Under the pieces are notes generated by a model. It did not search any database, was not told where the DNA came from, and saw only the letters and a program-made list of their open reading frames with translations. DNA of 64,000 nucleotides from Nemopilema nomurai (lineage: Eukaryota; Cnidaria; Scyphozoa; Rhizostomeae; Rhizostomatidae): NCBI GenBank assembly GCA_003864495.1, contig ML133499.1:2542001-2606000 (forward strand). The letters run 5' to 3'. Made by a program: the position numbers and the translations under genes. Shown here in pieces: positions 42,345 through 54,455 of this stretch. Position 1 is the first letter of the stretch. Each line of letters starts with the position of its first letter.

Positions 42345-43886
42345 TTATTTTGCATTGATTAAAAGAACTAAAGCGAACAATGACATTTGTATGAAAATCT
42401 GGTTGTTGAGCCAACCACCGCAATAGTTTGTGTTCCACTTGCAGAAACACCAGTAAACATTGGTAAGCTGTGTGACTGCTGCCAATTCCATTAAGGTAAC
42501 AGCTTGCAGAAGAGCTTCTTGGAGGACTGTCCTTTGAAAGACATCTAGTAAATCTTGTGAAGTCGGTTTACCCTCCTTTACGTGCTCATCCTCAATATCC
42601 AAACCAGTCTGCACAGAAAACTCATCACTGACTTCGACAAGGGCTCTCTCTTCCTCTGGGCTGCTAGTAGAAGCAACTTCGCTGTCTTCATTGTTTCTTA
42701 TAGCTGCCGGTTTTAATCGCTTTCCCTTCTTTTTAGCAATCGCTGCGTCTCTTTCTTTAACAACTTTACGCAGAAGGGCAGCAACTTCCATGTTATGGTA
42801 AAGGACGGAAAGACAATGCCCAAGAGCAATTTTATCTGGAAATTCAAACGTGTAAACTGAGCAGAGTTCTTTGAGCAACTCTCTTTTCTCTTGAAGACCA
42901 GCTTTTTTCTTTCTTCAAATTTTGCAGGATGGATAACATCCATCTATTTGAATTTTCCTAAGTTCTGGAATCTCCAAGGCAAGCTGGTTTGAAAATGTTG
43001 CTGTACATGTCTTTGCGAGATTCGTCAAAGTTTCCGTCCAACTTAGGGGTGCACCATTGATTGGCCCTTCCACCCCCACTCCATCCATCTCTTAAGCGTA
43101 CCACCGGTATCTCTGGGTCCTTTTCCAGTGTATCTTCCAAGATTTGTTGGTAATCAAATCTCTTCAATGCCCTATCAAAATCTTCGAGCATTGACGTTAC
43201 TTGAACAGCATCTAGTATGGGTTTTTGCATCATCAAACTTATTGGCGTACAAAGATCAAAAAGCTTCCTGTAAAACGTTGACAAAAACACAATTTCCACA
43301 TTTTGCAGTTGTATACAGAGTTCTCTTGCAGTTGCTTTAGTTTCAGCCTTTTCTTTTGGATCTTTAGACATCACATAGAACAAGTGTGCGAGCTCTTTGT
43401 CACTGCTATCGATTGCCGTCAAAGCAGAATCACGTGACAGCCATCATGTATCCCTAGGTTTTGACATATTTCGTCCTAGAAGATGTGTACGTTTAGGGCT
43501 GCTCCTGATAAATGTCACCATTTCGGGAAGCGCAAAGTGACAGTCTTTGTGTGACGCAATGGTTGTAGTATGCAAAATGGAATATATCCTCCATCATAGA
43601 ATTGACCGACAAGTTTTTCTGCACAGTTTTCTTGTGTAATGCTATAACTTTCCAATGTTTCCATGAGAATTGCTCTCAGTCTGTCTGCTGATTGATCGCC
43701 TGAAGAGTTTGCCATTGCCAGTAAGTGCTCCTCTACTTTTCCATCATAAATAAGCCGAATTGAAACTGCTGATTGCTCGATGTTGCTGGTGTCACTGGTA
43801 TCATCCATCATAACAGCCAGAAATTCTGAGTTATCAATTTGTCGTTGAATTTCTGCTCGGACCTCTTGGTAAACACATTTAATCAA
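42345..43886 (-). pseudogene. hAT transposase relic, same family as 12920-16197
   Basis: On the minus strand: VYQEVRAEIQRQIDNSEFLA, VMMDDTSDTSNIEQSAVSIR (first Asp block, nearly identical in plan to the copy nested in Ty3), VGQFYDGG then a deletion, FYRKLFDLCTPISLM, VVRLRDGW, MDVIHPAKFEERK, and a degenerate C-terminus ending LELAAVTQLTNVYW-like with the ERVF block missing. Four frames are used, so it is dead. Its first exon lies beyond the ISL2EU insertion, at 48476-48657. Confidence 0.8.
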
Positions 43887-44389
43887 ATCGTTGTGAGTCT
43901 CATGTGATGTGTAAGTAATTATAGCTTACGTGATTTGCTATTTGAACCTTGGTGTTGGGATAGCGATATTCCAAAGGTTAGAGCCAGAGCATTGAAAACC
44001 ATGCTTTTGAAAGAATGAAACTTTCTTCATCTACAAGATAAAGCACAACTTTTATTGATAAAGTGAATTGATATTGATTTATTTTCGGCTGCGGGTTTCA
44101 GCAATGGCGACAGGGCAGGCAGACAAGCGCCTTTGACAAATTTCATTGTGTAATTTGACAAATAAACAGGAACGGCTCTGCCTACCTGACAGTAGCCTCA
44201 ATAGACCTTTTCACTGTGACGTCAATCACCATGATTCCTAAGCAAGGGAAATCGGTAGTTGAAAACAAATGCGGCCCGAGCCTTGGATATGTTGTAGTGC
44301 GCGTATATACATCTCGTTTTTCTTCGTTTTCTTCGTTAAAAATCTCGCTTACATCGATTATAATATTGGCGATGGCTTATGAATTCATC

Positions 44390-46543
44390 AGGGCTTGAAT
44401 GCGGAAGCAAGGAATCGTTATTTGCAAAAATTGGAAGCAATTGGTCTAAGAGAGTGTCTGTATCGCATGCCGGCAGATGCGTGGTTGAATGATCCAACAC
44501 AGTGGCCTTACATTGAATACCCCGATATTTATGATTATCTCATAAATACGCCTGGTAAGAAAACATATTGATAATCTTTCTTATATTCGATTCCTCTGTG
44601 CTACATAGTCTTTGTTATGACAATCTGAATATTCATAGGCCTAAGGTGATTATTTGTTCTTTCTCACCGAAAAAGTGTACATGAAAGAAGCGATGAAGTC
44701 CAGGAAAGGCTTGGAAGCTTATAGACAGTTTAATTCTGGGTGGGTCCAGACAGTCAACAAGTGTTCTGTTGGCGAAAGTGATGCATTCGCAAAGAATAAA
44801 CGAAGAATTTCTTAGACCTTGGGTGGCAGCTTCTGACGATGGAACCATACTCTGCGCACACTGCAACTGTATGGCAGGGTGAGTAAACTCAATGATAAAG
44901 CCATTTTACAGTCATTATTTTTTCTAGTGAACATTATCTTTCTTGAAAGTCATTTTCAATTATATACAAACGCTAAGAAATTGGTTAGGCCTAGCCAAAG
45001 CTAGCACTATCTAAGCATATACAGTCCTTACTAAATTCATAACCCTGTTTTTTATATTGACTGGTTGCAAGCTACTTTAACAAGAGGCCAGAACATTGGT
45101 TTTCATTAAAAGAAACTTCCAGTAAACCTTGGCCAAAGCTTTCTAAAATCTATAAATATTTTTATATCATATGCCCTTTTTATCATCTGCTACTTTATAA
45201 GCTTTGGGGAATATACATGCACATTGATTTGATTTTTCTTATTAGGCTTGGAGAATCATGCTCACACATTGGTGCACTTCTGTTTAAAGTTGAAGCAGCT
45301 GTGCGTCTGGGGTATACCTCTTTAGCCTGCACCTCAAAGCCATGTGAATGGAACAATGACTTTGTTAAAGCGATAGAAGGAGTACCTATCGAGGAGATAA
45401 CAGAAAAAAGTACAACCCTGCCTCAGTTGAAAAAAGCTCCCTCAAATGCCCCTTTCACAGTGGACGAACAGAAGGATTTTTTTACAAATAACCTCAAACC
45501 AAAAGAGCAACCTGTTGCACTAAGTGTTTTTGAAAACTTCTCTACAACATTTCACCATAAAGCCGATGTTAGAGAAAAATCAATTTTGCCAAAGTCATTA
45601 AGGAGCTTTTTAACCGAAGAAGAGCTTAAATATGAGGAGAAAAAGTCAGAGCTTTATGCCCAGAAACTTAGCAAGGCAGGTATTCTTTATATTGAGTCTG
45701 CTACAAGAAGCCAAAGCAAGTCACTGGTTTGGCATGAAATCAGGGTGGGAAGGATAACTGCCTCTTTGGCATATGACGTCCTGCATTCAAAAATTGATAA
45801 GCCAGCAAAGTCTTTGGTATTGAAGATATGTGGCAAATCCAAGCCCCTTAATGTTCCTTCAGTACTTTGGGGACAGGTAAATGAACCAAAGGCCCTTGAA
45901 AAGTATCAAGAACAATTAAAAGCACTTAATACAAATGTGACGGTATCAAGGTGTGGATTGATGCTGTATCAAGAGCATCCTTTTCTGGGAGCCTCGGCTG
46001 ATGCCATTGGTCATTGTGACTGCCATGGTCATTTTTTAATTGAAGTCAAGTGCCCATACACACTAAGATAAAACTAACATCACACAGTGTCTTGATGACA
46101 AAAATGTTTGTCTGGACAATGATTTTGAATTGCAAAGTAACCATAGATACTTCACTCAAGTCCAAATGCAAATGCAAATCTATTGGATCAAGGTTTGTCA
46201 CTTTGTTGATTGGGGTCCTTATTCTTGCAAAGAACTTATAATACCATACAAGGAAGACTTCGAAAACTCAATGAAGCTTTTGATCGATTACCACAAAAAA
46301 ATAGTTTCGCATGAACTAGTTTCGCGCAAAATAGAGAAAAGTGAAACATTCATGGAAGGGCAGCAAGAGTTGGAAAAAGAGGTTTTTTGCTATTGCCAGC
46401 AACCAGAGAGCGACGAAAGCATGATTGGATGTGATAATCCACAATGTAAATTCAAATGGATACACTACAAATGTATCAAGCCAACACTTAAGCGACCACC
46501 AAAAGGTGCATGGTACTGTAAGGACTGCAAGAAAAAGAAATAA
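44390..46543 (+). pseudogene. Multi-exon SWIM-YqaJ-PHD gene of ISL2EU
   Basis: Exon a ends at 44554 (NRYLQKLEAIGLRECLY, TQWPYIEYPDIYDYL; donor GTAAGA). Exon b, about 44640-44878, has KSRKGLEAYRQFNSGWV, a frameshift, then LRPWVAASDDGTILCAHCNC, joining at GTGAGT to exon c (45246 on) with GESCSHIGALLFKVE, completing the SWIM finger. The YqaJ domain follows: VWHEIRVGRITASLAYDVL, GASADAIGHCDCH, LIEVKCPY (ExK). After a frameshift near 46068 come HRYFTQVQMQMQIYW and a PHD finger (CYCQQPE, WYCKDCKKKK). Two frameshifts leave it inactive as read. The PHD finger replaces the SAP domain of the other type. Confidence 0.82.
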
Positions 46544-46644
46544 CTGTTCAACAATATCAAAACTTCTATATTTTTCATTATGTTTCTTTGTATACAATAC
46601 CAAGTGATTGATTAATTAAACTTGAACAGACTGTCACTAATTTC

Positions 46645-47772
46645 TCAATGTGTGGTATTCCTCTTTTTTGATTTAACCAGGTTCAAAGGCAGTAGTCCTT
46701 GAGACAGAATCCCATATCGATTCTTCAGGAGACCTATAACCCGCTCTACGTGGATCCTGACATTGGCAATCTTTGTTGTCGTTTCAACTGATTTTGCATC
46801 TAGCTGTTTATTTCTCTTTGTGAACTGAGGAATGATAAGTTCTGCACTGCATGCCACAGCAAAGTCATCAACAAGGGTGAATCCCCTGTCTGCTAAAATT
46901 TGGTCACCTAGGAAATCAATTAAGTATGTTCAATAAGGCAAATATTGTGTTGTTATGTGATACATGCATTGATTGGAAAATGAAAGCTACTTCAGGGTGA
47001 CATGATAAATCTTAATTTGCCTTTTGCCAACTTCAATATTAAGCAATTAAGTTTTATGCCTATCTCTACACAGAGCTTTAAAATTGAGACAATTCTATAC
47101 ACTAAGAGAAACATAATCAATAAACATTATGTTACCAAGCTGGCTTATCGTAGAGCTTTTTCAATAAAAAGAAAACCCTACTAAATTTTTAAAAGATATA
47201 TTGGTTGCACCTGGAAAATGATATTTTGGGCTGATAAATCCAGATGACCTGACTATTTGTACATCTGAGGCCCTTACTCCCCATGCCTTTGAGAGAGACG
47301 TTACCACACCAAGAGGGCTATATCACAACAGGAATTTTACAGTGCTGTGCTTTTTGTAGTTTGAATATACTTATGCCCTTGCTTTGAGTTTGCTTGGGCG
47401 CTCTATAAAAATCTCAAAACAATCAATAATGGATGTCAGCCTTGGAAAATTCTCTTTAAATACTGGTGGCAAAGTCTCACGGGTGTGTGATCTGTCAGGC
47501 CATTGCACTAAAAATGTTAACTTCAGATACATCAAATTTATGATGTTCTTAAATGTTTGATTCAAACTGCCAATTGAGAAGCCAATTTGAAAGCTAATGT
47601 AACAGGATGGCAAATTCAGTCGCAGACGGACTAGCACCATGAACAGCTGACGTTCAGGGGGCAGGTTCTTTCTTGCCATCTTGATATGGGGCACCAAGGA
47701 ATCATCTAAAACCCTATACACATTCAAGGAAAGACCAGTCAAGTAGCGTGTTGCATCATCATTTTGTTTCAT
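46645..47772 (-). pseudogene. ISL2EU DDE transposase, two exons
   Basis: 47772 onward reads LTGLSLNVYRVL, LVRLRLNLPSCYISFQIGFS, then IIDCFEIFIERPSKLKARA (first Asp). Stops interrupt NYKKHSTVKFL and SPLGVVTSLSKAWG. An intron with GTGCAA donor and TTTCCTAG acceptor (about 47211-46911) separates FPG from DQILADRGF (second Asp). The Glu is in [18 protein letters not shown]. The order and motifs match the transposase at 36001, but no THAP finger was found. Convergent with the YqaJ-PHD gene. Confidence 0.75.
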
Positions 47773-48475
47773 GACATCAGGATTGTATCTTGATAATAAT
47801 AACTAGAAGAAAGAAAAATATCTTACTCATAAATTTAGTTACAGCTAAGGAAAGTTCTTATAATGTTGCAGAAGCATAAACTTTCAAGACCAGCCTATTT
47901 GTGTGAAAAACCCATAAGGTTTAGAAGAATATTGTTTTGACCATTAATTAGTTCTCCTTGTTTTTCAATTGGTTCGGGAACCGATGGAAGCTCAATCTAG
48001 GCTTCCCCATATTAAGGTTTGAACAACCTACAGCTACACAGCTTTTTGGCATTTTGTCGATGATCGAAAGAGAAAGGCGACGCAACTGTAGTTATTTTGA
48101 TTAAGTTTGGCCTAAGTGCCTACTACGGAAGCGCATTTGTTTTCAACCACCTCTTGTTGCCAGGCGCTGTTGCGAAGGCGTATTGAAAAGGTCTATATTT
48201 GCTGCTATTAGTGGCCCCACTTCAAATGGCAGAAATCATGAAGGCAAATTCACGGTTGAAAAAGGACATTTTAAAGTTGACATCGTTTCCGACGTTACAG
48301 AAAGAACTTATAAATACAAAACGATTAATAAAATGGTATAAATATATATCCAATAAAATTCCAAAGAGATATTCTGAATTGTTACTTTTTTCTTTATAAT
48401 TACTTATTGTGAAAGTTAAACGCAGTTAAAAGGGCGAATGTTTAAAGAAAATATCAAATTATTCCAAGTACTTAC

Positions 48476-48657
48476 TCTTGAAAGATCTCCCATCACTAAG
48501 CATGGCCAATAGCAGTAAGTATTTTTTACTTGATCACCGCATATCCAAGAAAAAGTTTCATACAAAACATCAGAGGATCGGTTTTTTAAAGTCAAGAAAG
48601 CGGAGAAAATATCTGCGCTATACCCCAATGAAAACTAGTATCAAGAGCGCGGTTCAT
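48476..48657 (-). pseudogene. First exon of the hAT relic at 42345-43886
   Basis: MNRALDTSFHWGIAQIF, a frameshift, then VLYETFSWICGDQVKNTYCY and CLVMGDLSR before a GTAAGT donor. It is collinear with exon 1 of the hAT in Ty3. The intron between this and 43886 now holds the ISL2EU element. Confidence 0.75.
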
Positions 48658-48934
48658 TTTGCACATGATATGCCAACAGTATGGAAAAGTTGCTATTAAG
48701 AATGGGTCAGCGAATAGCAGGGCTACTTTTATAGCGTGATTCAGTATCGCGTGGGGCGGCTGTTTGACGTAAGCAAATGCATACCAAAGAAAGGCAATTT
48801 AGGAAGTTGCTATTAACGTTCATGAAATGAATAGCAAAATTCTTGGGTAGTGGCTGCGGCAATCGGCACCAGCTGTCTTTATGTGGTATGTCACAAATGG
48901 CATGTGAATTGTCTGTCTACTTGAAAGGAGTTAA

Positions 48935-49276
48935 CAAGTGCTTTGTGGTACAAAACTTCACAATTGCTAGAAAAAGCGGAACTATTTTTCGCATACTTAG
49001 AAGTACGTTTTTCGTCCCACACTCCTCAGAGTATGCAAACGTCGGAAGATAACCAAAAACTGACCGAATAAATAGCCAGATGCGGATCGAAAACACTGAG
49101 GGTGATAAGCAGAGCGCATGATTGGTTATAATTGACCAATCTGCGTTACTTAACACCTCACTTTTAGAAGAGCCCAAAGGAAAAGACGAACTCTTTCTGT
49201 CTACACAGAATGGGATTTTCCATTGAAATATAGACAGACTCCAAAACACCTAGGTGAAAGGACGACCTAGCTTGCA
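48935..49276 (+). repeat. Third copy of the inverted-repeat arm unit
   Basis: Same unit as 26957-27275, extended a little on both sides (starts AACAAGTGCTTTGTGG, ends GACCTAGCTT), with several substitutions. It is a solo copy here, without the Harbinger TIRs. Confidence 0.88.
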
Positions 49277-49300
49277 CTAGTTGTTAGTCCACCTCCCCTG

Positions 49301-49909
49301 CATTAGTTAAAATACAAAAAATTTATTGCAGCATATAGGTTCCCAAATATGAGAATTGGTGACATTAAAATTAGAGCTTAAGAAAAAACAAGTGCTGAAA
49401 ATTGTACCAGCTTTAAGACACTTTGGTACTGAATGTTGACCTTTGTTTCTTATAAAATGTGCTCTACATAAAATGCAATTAGAAATATAAAGCTACGACG
49501 CGGATCTATTAGAAATATCCTAAGACTTAATAGCTTTTGCCAAATTGTTATTATGCATGTAAAAATGCAGTTTTCTATATTTTTAGTTCTTAAATAAACA
49601 GTTGTATCTCTTGACACAAACACCAGTCTGAAGAACGTGGCAGATGCATGCATGAGGTCAATGTAATACTATATGCTGAAATTGGAGACTAAACAGAAAA
49701 TTTACTGCCATGCAGTTTACAGGTAAAAAACTTGCATACTGAAAACGTAAAAATCTTGCTGAGGGCTGCCATAATCTGCAGACTAGGGTATACATACCAA
49801 GAGGGAGATCTGAAACATCTGTAATTTTTTATGTATCAAATATATGTTTATGGTGAAAAGTTGTTTGTTTGCCTTGAACCCCTCTTGAACCTTTTCAAAC
49901 AGGCACAAA
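49301..49909. other. No gene recognised
   Basis: AT-rich. It would be the 5' end of the decayed Harbinger element, but no terminal repeat was identified. Confidence 0.3.
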
Positions 49910-50696
49910 ATGACATGTACCAAGAAGCATGATGTGCTTCTTTGCAGAGAACTGCTAGTTATGCAGCCCTTTCAATATAGGCATGGCAGCCATTACAAAG
50001 GGCAATGCTGGGAGACAATTGCCAACAATTTGAGTTTGGTGGAGCGACCTCACTTCAATATTGACCAGAGGTCAGTGAGAGATCGCTTCACCAAGCTCGA
50101 AAAAGATTTTAAAAGAAAAAGGGCCAGTGAGGAAAGAGCCAGTGGCACTAGCCCAGAAGAGCCCGATGAGCTGGATCATGCTCTTGAAGATATCACAGAG
50201 ACAGCAAGGGAGCAGCAAAAACAGTTGTTAAGGGGGGAGGCAAAGAAGAAACATGACCTAGAAAAAGAAAAGAAAACAGGAGAGCCAGTGAGGAAGAGGG
50301 CAATAAAGTTAATGGGAGAAACTAGGGAAAGAGAGTGTGTAGAAAAAGAGAGGAAAAAAAAATATGGGGGAGATACAATAGGTTACTTAAGGGAAAGGAG
50401 AGAGCAGGAAGTCCAAAAGAGTGAGAAAGAATTCAAGTTGAAAGAGAGAGAGCTTGACCTGAAGGAAAGAATGCAGGGAGAATTGATAAAGATGAGAAAG
50501 AAAGAGCAAGAGATATAAGAGAGGGAGCAACTTCTGAGGGAGAAAGAATTGGAGGGCAGGCTGAAGAAAGACGAAGCTTTATTTTCTTTTTTAAAACAAC
50601 CACAGGAGCAGCAACAGGCTATTTTGGAAGAGGTGCAGAAGCAGAATAAGTTACTTCTGTCTCTTTACCAAAGTAGCTTGGAAAATAAGGAATGAA
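49910..50696 (+). pseudogene. Harbinger Myb/SANT-like protein with one in-frame stop
   Basis: 202 aa to a TAA at 50516, then the same frame continues (EREQLLREKELEGRLKKDEA) to a TGA at 50694-50696. The N-terminal 70 residues (KHDVLLCRELLV, GQCWETIANNLSLVE, QRSVRDRFTKLEKDFKRK) look like a Myb/SANT-like DNA-binding domain. SEERASGTSPEEPDELD is a family motif shared with 58999. The rest is charged coiled coil. In Harbinger systems this protein helps import or target the transposase, which here lies convergently at 51920-52937. Confidence 0.75.
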
Positions 50697-51919
50697 TGGT
50701 TAGAATTCCTAGTAAAATTATGGTGAATGCAAGTGAAAATGTTGGTATAATACCAATAGTTCTGCTGTATATAAAACTTACAAATGCCAGCTAAAATTCA
50801 TAACTAATCATTCCTTTTTTCAAGTAAAAATGTTAGTTGAACATGTTGACAATTTTTTTATACAACCTGGACTAATGCTTCAATGGATAAGGGACTGTGC
50901 CTTACCTCCCATACTGTTTTGATGCACTAGTTATAACGACTTGTTTTTGACACATATTTTCCCTTTTTGCAACTTTAGCTTGTCCCTATTTGTTTTTGGG
51001 TTCTGAGTTCAAAATTTCTTAAAAATTAATTGTGGGTTTGTCTCGAGGCTCTGCTAGAACTACTTTATATTCAACACCAAACTTTTAATAGACAAACAAC
51101 TCACTTTAAACATAATTTTGTCTAGCCACAAAAATATGCATATTTTGCTCCCATCCATTTGTATATAGAGGTTCTCTTTTACAATATGAAGATATCCTGC
51201 ACGCTGTTGGTTAAGTTTTTATCTAGAAGTTTGAAAGATATATTTTTATATAACTATTGTATATTTATAGTTATGCTTGATGTAATATTATACTTCTCCA
51301 CATATACTTTTCGTTAGATTAAAACTGGTCAATTGCAGTTAAACATCGTAACTAATTTTTTCTAAAACTCAGAGGTGGGACTGTCCTAAATAAGTGGAAT
51401 ACATTTTTAGAGAGGACAATTTTATAGTAAAACAAATTGCCTTTTACATTCATTTTTGAAACAATCTTTTTAACATTAATCTCAATATTAATTTTCATAA
51501 CAGCGATGTTTTGACCAATTGTGCCAGTAATTGAAAAGCCTTTTTCAATAAGCATTATTCAAAATCACTTTGTACAGTATCTCAGCCTTAGATTGTTTTT
51601 TAATTTTTACTCTTCTTTGATCAATTTTCAGCCATAAGTCCTGACATAATAGTTTTATAAGGAGAGAGTATGATTAAAAGAAATCAATGTGTTTTGTTTG
51701 CATGATCTGTGACTTATCAATACTGTTTGTTTACTGGAAGGGTCATGTTTCCTTCAATCCTACCAATGGTTGACTCAATGGGTTAATTTTTTGTTTATTG
51801 ATAATAATGTGTTCACATACTTGGAGTTTCTTATCATGTGTGATGCGATAAATCTAAACATGGTAGTTTTGGTAGCTTTTAAGAAAGCTGTTTGGTAGCT
51901 TTTAAAAAAGCTGGTTTCT
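50697..51919. other. Spacer between convergent Harbinger genes
   Basis: AT-rich, no domain recognised. Confidence 0.4.
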
Positions 51920-52937
51920 TTATCTAAAGTATTCTTCAAGGAGAGGTGGTTGCAGATTGAAAAAGGCTGACGTGTTGTTTCCATATAGGGAAGTAAGTGC
52001 ATTGCGAAGTAGGGCACAAACAACATAATTATTTCCAACTGCACTGAGGCCAATCTTCAGATTTTTGTTGAAGTCTGTGAATTTAAAGTAATTCACGATA
52101 TCTCCAAACACCCACTCAACAGCAACACGAACCCTGCTCATTGATTGAAGGCTTCCTCTTGAACAGTGAGGTCTGGTCTTCTTGCAAAGGGGCATTGAAG
52201 GAAAACTCTACGAGGATATGCTGGATCTCCATAGATACACATAGGCTGACCATCAGGTGGAAAGAAATGTTGCTCCAATTGATTCAAAAGACCTGACATG
52301 GCCAGCATGCCACTGTCATGCCTTCTTCCTTCAACTGGACCAAAGAGATTGGCAATAAGTCTTTTATGGCCATTATAAACAGCCCATTGATCCTGGTTTG
52401 GTCTGCAAATTGGTCTGACTGTCCCATCTACGAAACCCCAACAGTTATCTAAGGCAGCACCTTTTTGATGAATGACATCTGCATAGACCTTGAAGTTCTG
52501 GCGTGACAACAATGGCTCATCGAGATTGGCAAGGAGTTATCCAAATCTGTCAGGATATGGTCAACTACAAGATTTGTTACCATACAGAGTTGTGATACAG
52601 GCCTACCAAAACGATGGATTAGATCAGCAAGTCTACATGGGTATGCAAATCTCTTTAGGGTGATGCATAAGGCTTCGATTCCATCTACCACCACACCATT
52701 CTGACACGTGAATATATCAGGGAGGCGTAAAGCAGCTGCCAGTCTAAAAATGTCACCCTTTCTGAAGCGAAATTCCACTTCAAATTCGTCTTCTCGCATA
52801 TCAAAAACATTGAAACGTTTGTACTTAAAATACGGAAGGCCAACGAGCAAATTCTTTGGATGGTGCTCTAATTGAAGAAGCATCTCTTTGTTGTCGATAT
52901 CGCCCTCATCATGCAATAAATGCAAGATGTCGTCCAT
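51920..52937 (-). pseudogene. Harbinger DDE transposase, frameshifted
   Basis: Three frames in order. 52937-52449 has VEFRFRKGDIFRLAAALRLP and LCITLKRFAYPCRLADLI. 52512-52138 has NCWGFVDGTVRPICRPNQDQ (Asp) and MCIYGDPAYPRR (Asp). 52195-51920 has VAVEWVFGDIVNYFKF (Glu). The segment between NGHKRLIANL and GPVEGRRHD is shorter than in the intact copy at 59879, so a small deletion is present. It is a divergent relative of that copy, not a recent duplicate. Confidence 0.82.
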
Positions 52938-53137
52938 TTAGTTTCATTTCGTTTTATTTTTTCACAGCTAGTTTAATTTTGGTGCCAATGCACATCCCCG
53001 TCGTAAAATCAGAAACTAAACTTTTTACATTTGCAGGAGGACGGGATGGCCGCGCTATTTCCAGGCCTTGCAATTGTCCCCGTCGTAGCTGCGTGGACGA
53101 TCGGAAACTCTCTAATGTTGGTAAGGGGGGAGAGGGA

Positions 53138-53437
53138 TGAGTGAACGTGAGCCAAAGAGTTGTCATAAATGTGCCAACAATTTTGGCAGGCATTGTTGCA
53201 AGAATGGCAGAAAAAAGGCTCTTGTGTATGGATTGCTGTAGATCACTTGGCTTGAAGCATAAGACAGCAGATTCAAAATTTCTGGGAGGGCTTCTCAAAC
53301 CAACCCAGAGTGTGATAATAGTATGCAAAGAAACAGAGATATGCATCAACAGGATGCTGGTATCCACTGATGGAAATCTTCCTCAAGGCGCAGGTTTTTT
53401 CCCTTGTACCACAAACATGAATAAATGTAAACAATGA
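53138..53437 (+). repeat. Dispersed exon-like repeat, copy 2
   Basis: MSEREPKSCHKCANNFGRHC as at 40232. An overlapping frame then continues with CMDCCRSLGLKHKTADSKFL to 53437. Several Cys pairs could bind zinc. Family unknown. Confidence 0.4.
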
Positions 53438-53940
53438 TAACAAACCCAGAAAGTTACTGAGGATATCATCAAAAACTAGTTTTCAACCCTTCTTTTCATG
53501 TCAATGAACATAATGTATATTAATGAACAATGAATTTTATTTATTTATATTGAATTTTATTTATGAATGCACTCTTTTAAATATCCAGTCATGCTCTATA
53601 TCATACTATAATTAAATAATTTACCTTTTATCTATATATAATAGCAGTGTGGCTCATCACATGATATAATTTTACTGGCAAGCTGCATAAATCTCAAATT
53701 CGAAAAACAGGTGTAACACTTTGTATATTAAACCCTTTCCTCCATAATGTTGTTGCTCAACAACAATCTTTTGAAAAGATGCTGTCGCTGCGCAGGATAT
53801 TAGATTTGTCTGAAAACCATGTGGTCTGATTTGCCACAGGTAGTCTATATGAAAAGTTACTAAAACCTTTATTCTGGCGCTTTACATGAAGTAAAGTTGA
53901 AGTTTTGGCCTAAGCGGATTTCAAAAAGGTGTCAACAGCA
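53438..53940. other. No gene recognised
   Basis: AT-rich stretch upstream of the piggyBac relic. Confidence 0.35.
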
Positions 53941-54455
53941 CAGGTTACAAACAGTCTCTGTCTCTTTTAACACTTTGACAAACTCTTCAAAGTAAAGCCA
54001 GTAATAGATTCTGTTCAAAACAAATGTAGGAGGTTCCACAAGAGGAAAACCACTCTATTGATGAACAGATCATTCCTACAAAGGGCAGGTCTCCACTAAG
54101 GCAGTATATTCCCAACAAGCCACATAAATGGATAATTAGGTTTGGGCACGCTGTGGAGTCAGTGGTATTGTTTATGATTTTGAAGTTTACACTGTTGCTT
54201 CTCCAAATGGAAATCTAGATGATTCATTGCAAAATGTTGGTGTTGGTGGTAATGTGGTGGCTCGCCTATCATCAACGCTGCTAAGAAATTTTGGTTACAC
54301 TGATGCAGTATCTTCACAAGGAAAGGATTTGTGCGGTTGCAACAATACGGGCAGGCAGACTGAAAGGTGCAGAGAAAGTCGTAGAAGACAAGAAAAGCTT
54401 GAACAAGAAGGGGAGAGGGTCCAGTGGCTGGTGTGTTGATGCCAGTGACGGGGAT
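53940..54455 (+). pseudogene. piggyBac transposase relic
   Basis: Across three frames: HFDKLFKVKPVIDSVQNKC, EENHSIDEQIIPTKGRSPLR then QYIPNKPHKW, VWARCGVSGIVYDFEVYT, GVGGNVVARLSS, and ICAVATIRAGRLKG then GRGSSGWCVDASD. SIDEQIIP-KGR, PNKPHKWG and VYDFEVY are diagnostic of PGBD/piggyBac transposases (the central DDE region). N- and C-terminal parts are missing. Confidence 0.8.

Larger units (their letters stand above)
44202..48195. mobile_element. ISL2EU transposon, YqaJ-PHD type
   Basis: Termini TAGACCTTTTCA (44202) and TGAAAAGGTCTA (ending 48195). An inner inverted pair GTTGAAAACAAATGCG lies near 44258 and CGCATTTGTTTTCAAC near 48132. Plus-strand SWIM-YqaJ-PHD gene and minus-strand DDE transposase converge. 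It lies in the intron of a minus-strand hAT relic. The terminal 6 bases equal those of the element at 35862, but internal sequence and gene architecture differ. Confidence 0.85.

Noticed and set aside
42110..49300. CAGGGGTGCGG at 42110 and ACCTCCCCTG ending at 49300 as termini of the minus-strand hAT
   Set aside because: The adjacent 8-mers (AACAAGAA and CATTAGTT) do not match as a target duplication, and the inner similarity is weak.
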